64,000 bases of DNA, taken from Streptomyces pactum (GTDB lineage Bacteria > Actinomycetota > Actinomycetes > Streptomycetales > Streptomycetaceae). Both the position numbers and the translations under genes were made by a program. Of the stretch, positions 42,474 through 51,062 are shown piece after piece. Within the stretch, counting starts at the first letter, position 1, and each line of letters begins with the position of its first letter. The stretch spans positions 2,792,501 through 2,856,500 of the forward strand of contig NZ_CP019724.1 in the NCBI RefSeq assembly GCF_002005225.1, written 5' to 3'. The notes beneath the pieces are model-generated. The model was not told the DNA's origin and did not search any database. It saw only the letters and a program-made list of their open reading frames with translations.

Positions 42474-43339
42474 GCACGCCCCAGCCCCCGACGCAGCAGG
42501 CCGCACCCGACTGGCGGGCGGCGCCCGGGTCGCCGTACCCGACCTACACGTCGCCGATCCCGGTGGTGCGCACCCACCTCGGGCACGCGCTCGCGTCCGA
42601 GTGGACGAAGATCAAGTCGGTGCGCTCGACGATGTGGACGCTGGGCGTGTTCGTCCTGCTGGTCGTCGGTATCGGCCTGCTCACCGGCCTGGTGGTGGCG
42701 AGCTCCTCGTCCGACCTGGCCGGCGAGAGCGCGCTGGCTCTCGGCTTCTTCGGCCTGCTGCTCGGCAGCATCTGCGTCATCACCCTGGGCGTGCTGACCA
42801 CCGCCTCGGAGTACGGCACGGGCATGGTGCGGACGACGATGACCGCATGCCCCAGCCGCGGCCGCGTCCTCGCCGCCAAGGGAATCGTGTTCTTCCTGGT
42901 GGCCTTCGTGGTGACGCTGGTGTCCGTCTCGCTCGTCGGCCTGCTGCACGTGGCGCTGCTGGAGGGCAACGGCGCCTCGGAGCCCACCGGCGGGGAGTGG
43001 TTGAAGGGCACCGTCGGTGTCTCCCTCTACGTGGCGCTGCTCGGGCTGCTCTCGCTGGCCATCGGCTCGGTCATCCGCCACTCGGCGGGCGCCATCACGA
43101 TCATGATCGGGGCGCTGCTCGCACCTCTGGTGATCGCGCTGTTCATGTTCTCGGATTCGCTGAGGGACGTGCAGCAGGCCCTGTTCGAGTACTCGATCCC
43201 CAACCAGATGAGCATCTTCTACGCCAACTCGCTCAGCGAGTCCGGCCCGTCCGGCTGGGACCCGCTGTGGATCATGCTGGGCGTGACGGCCGCCGCGTTC
43301 GCCGGCGCCTTCGCGCTGCTGGAGAAGCGGGACGTCTGA
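42470..43339 (+). CDS. ABC-2 permease, pair 2
   Basis: A 289-residue permease with a Pro/Gln-rich cytosolic N-terminus (residues 1-40), then SEWTKIKSVRSTMWTLG, and six predicted helices, ending LEKRDV. It is related to the permease of pair 1. Both pairs probably arose by tandem duplication. Its stop codon is part of a hairpin shared with the convergent gene. Confidence 0.9.
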   Translation: MSTPQPPTQQAAPDWRAAPGSPYPTYTSPIPVVRTHLGHALASEWTKIKSVRSTMWTLGVFVLLVVGIGLLTGLVVASSSSDLAGESALALGFFGLLLGSICVITLGVLTTASEYGTGMVRTTMTACPSRGRVLAAKGIVFFLVAFVVTLVSVSLVGLLHVALLEGNGASEPTGGEWLKGTVGVSLYVALLGLLSLAIGSVIRHSAGAITIMIGALLAPLVIALFMFSDSLRDVQQALFEYSIPNQMSIFYANSLSESGPSGWDPLWIMLGVTAAAFAGAFALLEKRDV

Positions 43340-43353
43340 CCCGCGCGGTCAGA
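43335..43353. terminator. Short hairpin spanning two convergent stop codons
   Basis: TCTGACC and GGTCAGA pair around CGCGC. The left arm contains the stop of the permease and the right arm the stop of the minus-strand gene. It could terminate both, though the 7-bp stem is short. Confidence 0.5.
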
Positions 43354-43681
43354 ACCTCGGCGCGTTACGGGACCGCTGCACCCGCGTGGTGCGGCGGTCC
43401 TTCGCGTGCCAGCAGGACTTGTGCCAGTGCCGGCGCTCGTCGACGCCCGAGTGCGCGGGCCAGGCCACCACGTGCGGGACACCGTCCGGAATGAGCTGGT
43501 CGCAGCCCGGGCAGCGGTACGACTTCCCCTGCGCGCTCGCGCCCGCCACGTGCCGTACGCTCCAGTCGTCGCCCTGCCAGCTCTCCGACGACTGCCAGCC
43601 GCCGTAGCGGGCGGAGCCGTCGTCCTCGGCGCTCCGGCCGGACGAACCGGCTCCCTTGGGTCGGTTGCGACGCGGGGACAC
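43349..43681 (-). CDS. Small zinc-ribbon-like protein
   Basis: A 110-residue basic protein. The N-terminal 50 residues are polar and likely disordered. The C-terminal half holds CPGCDQLIPDGVPHVV and HWHKSCWHAK, a pattern of two CxxC/HxxC-type pairs that suggests a treble-clef zinc site. The GTG at 43681 starts just after GAGGTG. Such proteins are annotated ATP/GTP-binding in streptomycetes, but no P-loop is visible. Function unknown; nucleic-acid binding is conceivable. Confidence 0.7.
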   Translation of the reverse strand: MSPRRNRPKGAGSSGRSAEDDGSARYGGWQSSESWQGDDWSVRHVAGASAQGKSYRCPGCDQLIPDGVPHVVAWPAHSGVDERRHWHKSCWHAKDRRTTRVQRSRNAPRF

Positions 43682-43934
43682 AGGACACCTCACGGAGCTA
43701 TACAGGGAATACGGCTGGCGTCCAGCCTACGCGGCACGGACTGGGGTACACGTACGCCGCCGACCGCCGCGACGCGTCCGTGCGGAGCTGTCGCGGGGCC
43801 GTCGAGGCCCCTCCACAACGGCCGATTCTGCAGACAATCCGCAAATCCCTCCGCCCAACCGTGACCTCGGCACGTGTCAGACGGTTATGCCCGGTGGGGG
43901 AGCTCCGTGTCGGAGCCGAGGAAGCAGGAAAGCG

Positions 43935-44963
43935 ATGCGCGTAGGAAGTTTCGTGTTGGGCGCCCAGTTCCCGGGCCAGGGCCAGGGAGAGGCGCTGCAC
44001 CGCGCGGTCCGCTCGGCCGAGGTCGCCGAGGAGGCGGGGCTCGACGCGGTCTGGCTGGCCGAGCACCACTTCGTGCCGTACGGCACATGTCCGTCGGCCG
44101 TCACGCTGGCCGCGCTGCTGCTGGGCCGTACCCGTCGCATCCGGGTGGGCACCGCGGTCAGCGTGCTGCCCACCGTCCACCCGGTGACGCTCGGCGAGCA
44201 GGCCGCGCTGCTGCACGTCACCAGCGGCGGCCGGTTCTCTCTGGGTGTGGGCCGGGGTGGTCCGTGGGTGGACCTGGAGGTGTTCGGCGCGGGCCTGGAG
44301 GCGTACGAGAAGGGCTTCCCCGAGTCACTCGATCTGCTGGTGCGCTGGCTGCGCGAACCGGCCGTCGGCGCCTCGGGCGAACGCTTCCGGTTCCGCGAGG
44401 TGCCCGTCGTCCCGCGCCCGTCGGAGTCCCTCACGGAGGGCGCGGGCCCCGAGGTCGTCGTCGCCTGCACCTCCCCGGCGAGCGTGCGCATGGCGGCCGA
44501 GCGCGGGCTGCCGATGCTGCTCGGGATGCACGCCGGGGACGAGGAGAAGGCCGAGATGGTCGCCCTGTGGCGGCAGCACGCCCGCGCGGCCGGACACCCG
44601 GCGGCACAGATCCACGGCGCGGCCCATGTCTCGGCCGGCGTCTGCCAGATCGCGGACCGGCGCGTCGACGCGGCGGAGACCCTGCTCAAGGCGATGCCGG
44701 GCTGGCTGCGCCAGGGGCTGGGGGCCCATGTCACGGTGGACGGCCGCACCCGGCGGATGCGCGACCCGCACGCGTACACCGAACTGCTCTGCGGACTGCA
44801 CCCGGTGGGGTCGCCCCGGCTCTGCGCGGACCGGCTCGCGGCGACCGGCGAGCGGACCGGCATCAGCCGCTTCGCCCTGCTCGTCGAGGGGTCCGGTGAC
44901 CTCGCGGCGACCGAGGAGAACGTACGGCGGCTCGGGTCCGAGGTACTCCCCCAACTCCGCTGA
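43935..44963 (+). CDS. Luciferase-like (LLM class) flavin-dependent monooxygenase
   Basis: A 342-residue TIM-barrel oxidoreductase. FVLGAQFPGQGQGEALHRAV, AEEAGLDAVWLAEHHF, RIRVGTAVSVLPTVHPV and GGRFSLGVGRGGP are typical of this class, which uses reduced FMN or F420. The actual substrate is not predictable. The ATG at 43935 is preceded by AGGAAAG. It stands alone; the 253-bp spacer upstream includes an apparent promoter but no clear operator. Confidence 0.85.
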   Translation: MRVGSFVLGAQFPGQGQGEALHRAVRSAEVAEEAGLDAVWLAEHHFVPYGTCPSAVTLAALLLGRTRRIRVGTAVSVLPTVHPVTLGEQAALLHVTSGGRFSLGVGRGGPWVDLEVFGAGLEAYEKGFPESLDLLVRWLREPAVGASGERFRFREVPVVPRPSESLTEGAGPEVVVACTSPASVRMAAERGLPMLLGMHAGDEEKAEMVALWRQHARAAGHPAAQIHGAAHVSAGVCQIADRRVDAAETLLKAMPGWLRQGLGAHVTVDGRTRRMRDPHAYTELLCGLHPVGSPRLCADRLAATGERTGISRFALLVEGSGDLAATEENVRRLGSEVLPQLR

Positions 44964-45041
44964 GCAGGTGGGCGGGAGCTTGCCGCTCCGGTACAGAACT
45001 GCACCTCCCGCGTACGGAACGGCAAGCGGACGACCGTGAGG

Positions 45042-45434
45042 TCAGCAGTCGCGGAACTCGGGCGACTGGTTCAGGACCTGGCTGCGCACCGAGGTGAAGC
45101 GGGTCAGCTTCTCGTCGACGGAGGAGTCCAACGGGAACACCGCCACCCGGTGGCAGTTCTGGAAAGCCAGCCGCACACCGAAGTGCCGCTGCAGTGCACC
45201 GCGTATGGCGTCACTCGCGAGCGCACGCAGTAGCTGACCGCGCGCCTGCTCGTCCGGCGGGGGCGTCTGGTTGTCGGCGAACGCTCCGCCGTCGACCTTC
45301 AGCTGTGCCACCAGGGAGCTGACCATCTCCCACGCGTAAGGCAGGGAAGTCCGGACGCAGTCGACGAAGGCTGCTTCGTCGACCTCGCCTCGCTCGGCCT
45401 GTTCGAGTAGGGCCGGTGAGACGTCGAGCGACAT
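45042..45434 (-). CDS. Conserved actinobacterial protein (SCO5389-type)
   Basis: A 130-residue soluble protein starting MSLDVSPALLEQAERGEVD, with VRTSLPYAWEMVSSLVAQLK, DNQTPPPDEQARGQLLRALA and ending SPEFRDC. There are three cysteines (26, 94, 130). The start follows AGAGGAGAAC. I recall an uncharacterised family with this size named after the S. coelicolor member; no function is known. The 279-bp space to nucS holds divergent promoters. Confidence 0.8.
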   Translation of the reverse strand: MSLDVSPALLEQAERGEVDEAAFVDCVRTSLPYAWEMVSSLVAQLKVDGGAFADNQTPPPDEQARGQLLRALASDAIRGALQRHFGVRLAFQNCHRVAVFPLDSSVDEKLTRFTSVRSQVLNQSPEFRDC

Positions 45435-45713
45435 GGGTTCTCCTCTCGCACCCCCGACTGGCAGGGGTTGCCGGACAGTTGAGGGGAGGGCGATTGTGAA
45501 CACGCTGCGTACACACCTCGCGACCTCCCGTTCAATACCGTAAGCAACCGATCGTGACCGCACCAGGAGAATGCCCAGATGGGCACCATCCCGTAGGCAC
45601 ACAATCGGCCAGTGCGTAAGGTGGGGCCAATGGGAGAAGTGGGACAGCGTCCGGAGCCGTCCCGGCACGGGCGAATCGCGTAGGGCCGGGGGCGTCGAGT
45701 AGCGTTGCCGACC

Positions 45714-46385
45714 ATGCGTCTCGTCATTGCCCGCTGCTCCGTCGACTACGCCGGACGGCTCACCGCCCACCTGCCCTCGGCCCCCCGGCTGATCCTGGTC
45801 AAGGCGGACGGCAGCGTCTCGATCCACGCCGACGACCGGGCCTACAAGCCCCTCAACTGGATGTCGCCGCCCTGCACCCTGAAGGAGGGCACGGGCGAGG
45901 AGGAGGGCGTCTGGACCGTCGTCAACAAGGCGGGCGAGAAGCTCATCATCACGATGGAGGAGATCCTCCACGACTCCTCGCACGAACTGGGCGTGGACCC
46001 CGGCCTGATCAAGGACGGCGTGGAAGCGCACCTCCAGGAGCTGCTCGCCGACCGTATCGAGACCCTCGGCGAGGGCTACACCCTCATCCGCCGCGAGTAC
46101 ATGACCGCCATCGGCCCCGTCGACATCCTGTGCCGGGACGCCGAGGGCCGGACCGTCGCGGTCGAGATCAAGCGGCGCGGCGAGATCGACGGCGTGGAGC
46201 AGCTCACGCGCTACCTGGAGCTGCTGAACCGCGATCCCCATCTCGCCCCGGTGCGCGGCGTCTTCGCCGCCCAGGAGATCAAGCCGCAGGCCCGGGTGCT
46301 CGCCACGGACCGCGGCATCGGCTGCCAGGTGCTGGACTACAACGCCATGCGCGGCATCGAGGACGACAAGCTGCGGTTGTTCTGA
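45714..46385 (+). CDS. nucS: Endonuclease NucS (mismatch-specific)
   Basis: A 223-residue nuclease. The N-terminal DNA-binding part (1-110) precedes a RecB-like catalytic core with Asp137 (GPVDILCRD), Glu151 and Lys153 ([10 protein letters not shown]). In actinobacteria, which lack MutS/MutL, NucS cuts both strands at mismatches in a non-canonical repair pathway and keeps mutation rates low. The C-terminus [10 protein letters not shown] ends in a motif resembling a sliding-clamp binding peptide. TAGCGT 8 nt before the ATG suggests a leaderless mRNA. Confidence 0.93.
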   Translation: MRLVIARCSVDYAGRLTAHLPSAPRLILVKADGSVSIHADDRAYKPLNWMSPPCTLKEGTGEEEGVWTVVNKAGEKLIITMEEILHDSSHELGVDPGLIKDGVEAHLQELLADRIETLGEGYTLIRREYMTAIGPVDILCRDAEGRTVAVEIKRRGEIDGVEQLTRYLELLNRDPHLAPVRGVFAAQEIKPQARVLATDRGIGCQVLDYNAMRGIEDDKLRLF

Positions 46386-46406
46386 GCGGACGTCACGTAC
46401 GACGTG

Positions 46407-46445
46407 CGGGAGGGCCGGGTCCGGGTGGCGGACCCGGCCCTCCCG
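46407..46445. terminator. Strong bidirectional terminator after nucS
   Basis: A perfect 17-bp stem (CGGGAGGGCCGGGTCCG with its complement at 46429-46445) with a GGTGG loop. It lies between the stops of nucS and the convergent ATPase gene. Confidence 0.9.
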
Positions 46446-46482
46446 TGCTGTCCCGTGCCGTTCCGGGACGCCGTCCGGAGCG

Positions 46483-49134
46483 TCAGATGATCTGACCCGT
46501 CGCCGGGCCCGGACCGCTCGGCGTCCCCGGGCCCGTGCCGCCGGTCGCGGTGCTGCTCTGCGAGGCGGTCGCGGTGCCGGCCGGGGAGCTGGCGGTGGTG
46601 GGAGTGCCGGGGCCGGTGGCGCTGTTGGACGTCTCCGGGGTCGACGGCGAGGTGGTCTGGCTCTCGGTGGGGCTGGGACCGGTGGGCCCGCCCGTCGGCG
46701 TGGTGGGGTCGGGATCCGGCTCGGTGTCGGTGGGATCCGGCGTGGACGGGTCCGGCGGCGGCTCGCTGGACGTGGGCGGCCTGGACGACGAGGGCGGGTC
46801 CTGTGGCTCGTCCGAGTCGCCCGGACCCGGTGAGCTCGGGTCCTCGGGCTCGCCCGAGCCGCTCGCGTCGTCCGACGGGCTCGCCGACGCGCTCGGCGTC
46901 GGGTCGTCCGACGTGCCGAGGGTGCCGTCCGGGCCGGGGTCGGTGGGCGAGGCGGTGTCCCCCGGGTTCGCGTCGTCCTCGGACGGCCGGTCCGCGCCGA
47001 GGCTGCCGTCGTCGATGCCCTGACTGGCCGACGGGTTGACGCCGACCTGGTCGGAGGGATCGCCGGCGTCGTTCTCCGACGTGGCGCCGAGGGTCACCAC
47101 CGTGCCGAGCACGGCGACGAGCAGCGCGCCCGCTCCGGCGGCCACCAGATTGCGCCGCGCGAAGCCCTTGATGCCGACGCCCGCCTTCGGGGACGGCCCG
47201 GGGGCCGGCTCCCGGCTGGTGACCAGGGTCGGCGCCTGCGGAGACGGCTGCAGCGGCGGGAAGGGCGAGGGTACGCCCGCGGGCGGCGACGCCGACTCCT
47301 CGTTCCGGGCGTCGGGCACCTCCTCCCCCGCGGTCGGGCCGAGGTCGGCACCGGCGGCGCCGAGTCCGGCGGCGGCCCCGGCGGCACCGAAGGCGCCCGC
47401 CCCCGTACCGAGGCCGGGCGTGTCCCCGGTCCGGTCGGCGACCAGCGCGAGGGCACGGCGGCCCGCGACGGCGCCGCGCTTGTCGGACAGCGCGCCGCGC
47501 AGCCCGATGGACGCCTCCAGCTCGGCGCGGGCCCGGTCGAGCTGTCCCCCGCACAGCGCGAGGACGCCCAGCTCGTGGTGGAAGTAGGCCTGTTCCGCGA
47601 CGTCACCGGCGAGCCGGGAGGCCTCGGTGCCCGAGCGCAGCGCCCGCTCCCAGGCGCTCCAGTGCAGGCCGGCGGCGAACGCGGGCGCCGCGGTGCGGGC
47701 CAGCTCGACGGCGGGGCTCTCCTCGTCGTCCGCGGGCGGGGTCGTCGCCGGCACCAGCACGGCGAGGGCGGCCAGCACGGCGTCGGCCTCGGCGCAGACC
47801 CGCTCCGGGGTCACCGAGGGGTGCCCGGCCCACCAGGCGTAGTGCTGGGCGGCGGCCAGCGCCCTCTCCCGTACGTCGTCGGCGTATCCGGCGCTCTCCA
47901 ACTGGGTGAGCACACCGGCGGCGAGCCGGTAGCGGGAGCCGACCGGCGAGACCAGTCCGCAGTCGGTCAGCTCGCCGAGGGCGGCGTCCGCGTGGGTGTC
48001 GCCGACCAGGGCGGGCAGATGCGCCTGGTGCGGCACCTCGCCGCCGAGCGCGACGGCGAACTCCAGGGTGGTGCGGGCGGAGGCGCTCAGCCGGGAGGCG
48101 AGCAGCGGGGCGGGCGCGGCGGCCTCACCGAGGGACGGCAGGGGTACGTCGTCGGCCTCGGCGGCGTCGTAGGGCGTGTCGTCGGCCGGGCGGGCGTCGA
48201 CGAAGACACCGAACTCGTCGACGGCGTCGGCACCGGCCCGCTGGCGGTCGCGCCGGCGCAGCAGGGCGCCGGCCTGGACGAAGCGCAGCGGCAGGCCCTC
48301 GGACTCGAACCAGAGGTCGCCGGCCCAGTTGGCCTCCTCCTCGGTGAGGGTGCGGCCCGCGGCGCGCTCCAGCAGCTCCACGCCGTCCGAGCGGTCCAGG
48401 CCGGTGAGGAAGACCTCCTCGACGGCCGAGTCCGCCAAGGGCGCGGGCACGTCCGGGGTGGCGCCGATGAGCCACGCGCACTCGGGGGTGGCGTCCAGCA
48501 GTTCGTCGAGGGCGGTGCCGCCGAACTCGACGTCGTCCAGGACGACGACCGCGCCGACCTCCCGGAGCCGGCCGAGCAGTGCGTCACGCTCCGGGCGGTG
48601 CAGGGGCGCGCGGTGGACGGCGTAGAAGAGGTCGTGGAGCAGGTCGTCGGCGGTGCGGTGGAAGCCGCTGAGCCGGACGACGCCGTCGGGTGCGAGGCCC
48701 GCGCAGTCCTCGGCGACGACGTCGAGGAGGCTGGTGCGGCCGGAACCGGCGGGGCCGGTGAGGCGGACGGAGCGGCCCCGGGCCAGCAGCCGCACGAGAC
48801 GTTCGCGTTCGTCCTCGCGGGCCAGCAGGCCCAGTACGGTCCGCATGGGCCCCGGCGGGACGGGCGGCCGCGCGGCGCGCTCCGCCTCGGCGCGTTCGGC
48901 CGCGGTGAGCTTCTCGGGCCGGGCGGGCCGCTCCGCGGGCGGGCAGAGTTCGATCTCGCTGCCGTCGACGGGGTTGACGGTGAGCAGGAAGTCGCCGGAC
49001 ACGAGCTGCACCGTGCGGGCGAGCGCGGGCTGTCCGAAGTCGGAGGTGAGGGAGTCCCTGGGCGGGCGCGGGCGCGGCGCCTGGTGGTCGCCGTCTTGGC
49101 CGTGCTCCTCGGGTCCCCGGTTGTTCGGGTCCAT
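46483..49134 (-). CDS. Membrane-anchored P-loop ATPase with Ser/Pro/Thr-rich tail
   Basis: An 883-residue protein. A Pro-rich N-terminus leads to an AAA-like NTPase domain (about 110-400) with Walker A RLTGPAGSGRTS, Walker B VVVLDDVEF and LIGATPD. A helical bundle (400-620) resembles the winged-helix and repeat parts of STAND regulators. A single membrane helix (NLVAAGAGALLVAVLGTVVTL) near residue 690 is followed by about 160 residues of Ser/Pro/Thr/Gly/Asp. The tail should be outside the cell and disordered. The ATG at 49134 follows GGGGGG. Function unknown; a signal-transducing ATPase is inferred. Confidence 0.78.
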   Translation of the reverse strand: MDPNNRGPEEHGQDGDHQAPRPRPPRDSLTSDFGQPALARTVQLVSGDFLLTVNPVDGSEIELCPPAERPARPEKLTAAERAEAERAARPPVPPGPMRTVLGLLAREDERERLVRLLARGRSVRLTGPAGSGRTSLLDVVAEDCAGLAPDGVVRLSGFHRTADDLLHDLFYAVHRAPLHRPERDALLGRLREVGAVVVLDDVEFGGTALDELLDATPECAWLIGATPDVPAPLADSAVEEVFLTGLDRSDGVELLERAAGRTLTEEEANWAGDLWFESEGLPLRFVQAGALLRRRDRQRAGADAVDEFGVFVDARPADDTPYDAAEADDVPLPSLGEAAAPAPLLASRLSASARTTLEFAVALGGEVPHQAHLPALVGDTHADAALGELTDCGLVSPVGSRYRLAAGVLTQLESAGYADDVRERALAAAQHYAWWAGHPSVTPERVCAEADAVLAALAVLVPATTPPADDEESPAVELARTAAPAFAAGLHWSAWERALRSGTEASRLAGDVAEQAYFHHELGVLALCGGQLDRARAELEASIGLRGALSDKRGAVAGRRALALVADRTGDTPGLGTGAGAFGAAGAAAGLGAAGADLGPTAGEEVPDARNEESASPPAGVPSPFPPLQPSPQAPTLVTSREPAPGPSPKAGVGIKGFARRNLVAAGAGALLVAVLGTVVTLGATSENDAGDPSDQVGVNPSASQGIDDGSLGADRPSEDDANPGDTASPTDPGPDGTLGTSDDPTPSASASPSDDASGSGEPEDPSSPGPGDSDEPQDPPSSSRPPTSSEPPPDPSTPDPTDTEPDPDPTTPTGGPTGPSPTESQTTSPSTPETSNSATGPGTPTTASSPAGTATASQSSTATGGTGPGTPSGPGPATGQII

Positions 49135-49441
49135 AGGTTCAAGCCCCCCAAAAGCGTCGTGTGCAGGGCCCCGGTCGGGACCACCCTCTCCCGGCCTTGC
49201 CGCACACCGCGCTGTCGCTTCTGGTCCGGGCCCGCCAGTGGGTTCACAAGGTGGCGGGCAGCCAGACCCTAAACCTTCGCTCAGTATCTCCGACAGTCCG
49301 GGGTACCGTCCCGTCCGAGACGTCACGGTCTCGTGAGGATTGCGTGCGTCGGGCGTTTCGCCGAGGGGTGTCCGGGTCTCCCCGGCCCCGACCGGCCGCA
49401 CCGGCACGCGGTGTCACACCTTGGGCGTTCCGCCCCGGGCG
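49135..49441. other. 307-bp intergenic region before the STAS gene
   Basis: No gene is visible. It holds the leader of the membrane ATPase gene. Close to the STAS gene is a near copy of its 3' end: GTCACACCTTGGGC at 49413-49426 resembles GTCACACCCTGGGC at 49441-49454, a small local duplication. Confidence 0.5.
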
Positions 49442-49765
49442 TCACACCCTGGGCAGGGTCTCCACGCCGATGCCGCCCTCGATGGCCAGGATCCGGTGCA
49501 GCCGGGTGGCCACCAGCAGGCGCTGCATCTGCGGTGGTACGTCGCGCAGCACCAGCCGCCGGCCACAGCGGCCGGCCCGCCGGTGGGCCCCCATGATCAC
49601 GCCGAGTCCGGTGGCGTCCCAGGAGTCCAGTTCGGACAGGTCCAGCACCAGGTCGCCGACTCCGTCGTCGACGGCCGAGTGCAGGACCGTACGGGCGTCC
49701 GCCGCGCTGCGGACGTCGAGGCGGCCCCCGACGACCAGCTCGACGTGGTCGCCCCTGATGTGCAT
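49442..49765 (-). CDS. STAS-domain anti-sigma-factor antagonist
   Basis: A 107-residue single STAS domain of the SpoIIAA/BldG type. Strands and helix are VELVVGGRLDVRSAADARTVL, GDLVLDLSELDSWDATGLGVI and RLVLRDVPPQMQRLL. In active antagonists a Ser or Thr before Gly is phosphorylated by the anti-sigma kinase; here it is Thr in DATGLG. No cognate kinase or sigma gene is adjacent. The ATG at 49765 follows GGGGAG. Confidence 0.88.
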   Translation of the reverse strand: MHIRGDHVELVVGGRLDVRSAADARTVLHSAVDDGVGDLVLDLSELDSWDATGLGVIMGAHRRAGRCGRRLVLRDVPPQMQRLLVATRLHRILAIEGGIGVETLPRV

Positions 49766-49958
49766 ATGCGCTCCCCGGCGTGCGTCTTTGTCGTCTCTTC
49801 GATTCTTCGGTTCTTCGGCTCTTCGGTTCGCTGTGGTCTCTCGGCGATATCAGGTGTTGCAACCTCTGACTGGCCGAAACGATCGGAGGTTGCCGCCTGT
49901 AAGCGAACCGATACCGAATTCACCCCGGCGTGTGACGTTTCCCGGGGTCGATGCGTTC

Positions 49959-50807
49959 TCAGTGCTTGTAGAAGCCCTGCCCGCTCTTGCGGCCGATGTC
50001 ACCGGCGTCCACCATCCGGCGCATCAGCTCCGGCGGGGCGAACTTCTCGTCCTGGGACTCGGTGTAGATGTTGCCGGTGGCGTGCAGCAGGATGTCGACG
50101 CCCGTCAGGTCGGCGGTGGCCAGGGGCCCCATGGCGTGGCCGAAGCCCAGCTTGCAGGCGAGGTCGATGTCCTCGGCGGTGGCGACGCCCGACTCGTAGA
50201 GCTTCGCGGCCTCGACGACGAGGGCGGAGATGAGGCGGGTGGTGACGAAGCCGGCGACGTCGCGGTTGACGACGATGCAGGTCTTGCCGGTGGACTCGGC
50301 GAACTCCCGTGCGGTGGCGAGCGTTTCGTCGCTGGTCTTGTAGCCGCGGACCAGCTCGCACAACTGCATCATCGGGACCGGCGAGAAGAAGTGGGTGCCG
50401 ACGACCCGCTCGGGGCGCTCCGTCACGGCCGCGATCTTGGTGATCGGGATGGCGGAGGTGTTGGACGCGAGGATCGCCTCGTCCTTCACCAGTTCGTCGA
50501 GGGCGCGGAAGATCTCGTGCTTGACTTCCAGCTTCTCGAAGACGGCCTCGACGACGACGTCCGCGTCGGCCACGGCGTCCAGGTCGGTGGTCGCGGTGAT
50601 GCGCGCGAGCGCGGCCTCGGCGTCGTCGGCGGCGAGCTTCCCCTTGGCGACGAACTTGTCGTACGAGGCCCTGATGCCGTCGGCGCCGCGCCGGAGCGCC
50701 TCGTCGGTGACGTCGCGCAGGACGACCTCCCAGCCCGCCTGGGCGGAGACCTGGGCGATTCCGGACCCCATGAGGCCGGCTCCGATGACGGCGAGCTTCC
50801 CTGCCAC
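49959..50807 (-). CDS. 3-hydroxybutyryl-CoA (3-hydroxyacyl-CoA) dehydrogenase
   Basis: A 282-residue NAD(P)-dependent dehydrogenase with a Rossmann start KLAVIGAGLMGSGIAQV and the catalytic region NTSAIPITKIAAV plus VVGTHFFSPVPMMQLCELV. The C-terminal helices include FVTTRLISALVVEAAKL. It interconverts acetoacetyl-CoA and 3-hydroxybutyryl-CoA in butyrate or ethylmalonyl-CoA metabolism. The GTG at 50807 has AGGGGAG upstream; an N-terminal extension in the same frame has no ribosome site. Confidence 0.92.
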   Translation of the reverse strand: MAGKLAVIGAGLMGSGIAQVSAQAGWEVVLRDVTDEALRRGADGIRASYDKFVAKGKLAADDAEAALARITATTDLDAVADADVVVEAVFEKLEVKHEIFRALDELVKDEAILASNTSAIPITKIAAVTERPERVVGTHFFSPVPMMQLCELVRGYKTSDETLATAREFAESTGKTCIVVNRDVAGFVTTRLISALVVEAAKLYESGVATAEDIDLACKLGFGHAMGPLATADLTGVDILLHATGNIYTESQDEKFAPPELMRRMVDAGDIGRKSGQGFYKH

Positions 50808-50943
50808 TGTGCGACTCCCCTGATACGCGCTGATTCTCTTCTCTCGGCCGGAGATTAGCGGGCGTGAGCCGCTGTGTGACCGGTTAGTAACGCGCGTCAC
50901 GTCTCAGATGACGGACATCACACCGGGGTGTGTCATTCGGGTG

Positions 50944-51060
50944 TCAGGCCGCGCCTCGTACGGCGTAGTTGAGCACCTTCTCGCTCAACAGCTCCTCCAT
51001 CTCGTCCAGCAGCGAAAGGACGTCGCGGGAGACCTCCGACGGCTTCCCGCCGGCGACCAT
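50944..51060 (-). pseudogene. Truncated regulator C-terminus (38 codons)
   Basis: The minus strand reads MVAGGKPSEVSRDVLSLLDE, then EMEELLSEKVLNYAVRGAA and a stop. It has the helical, Glu/Leu-rich look of a small regulator's C-terminus. There is no Shine-Dalgarno before the ATG at 51060, and just beyond it the plus-strand transporter remnant begins. It is likely the tail of a gene whose 5' part was deleted; a genuine small protein cannot be excluded. Confidence 0.35.
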
Positions 51061-51062
51061 AG

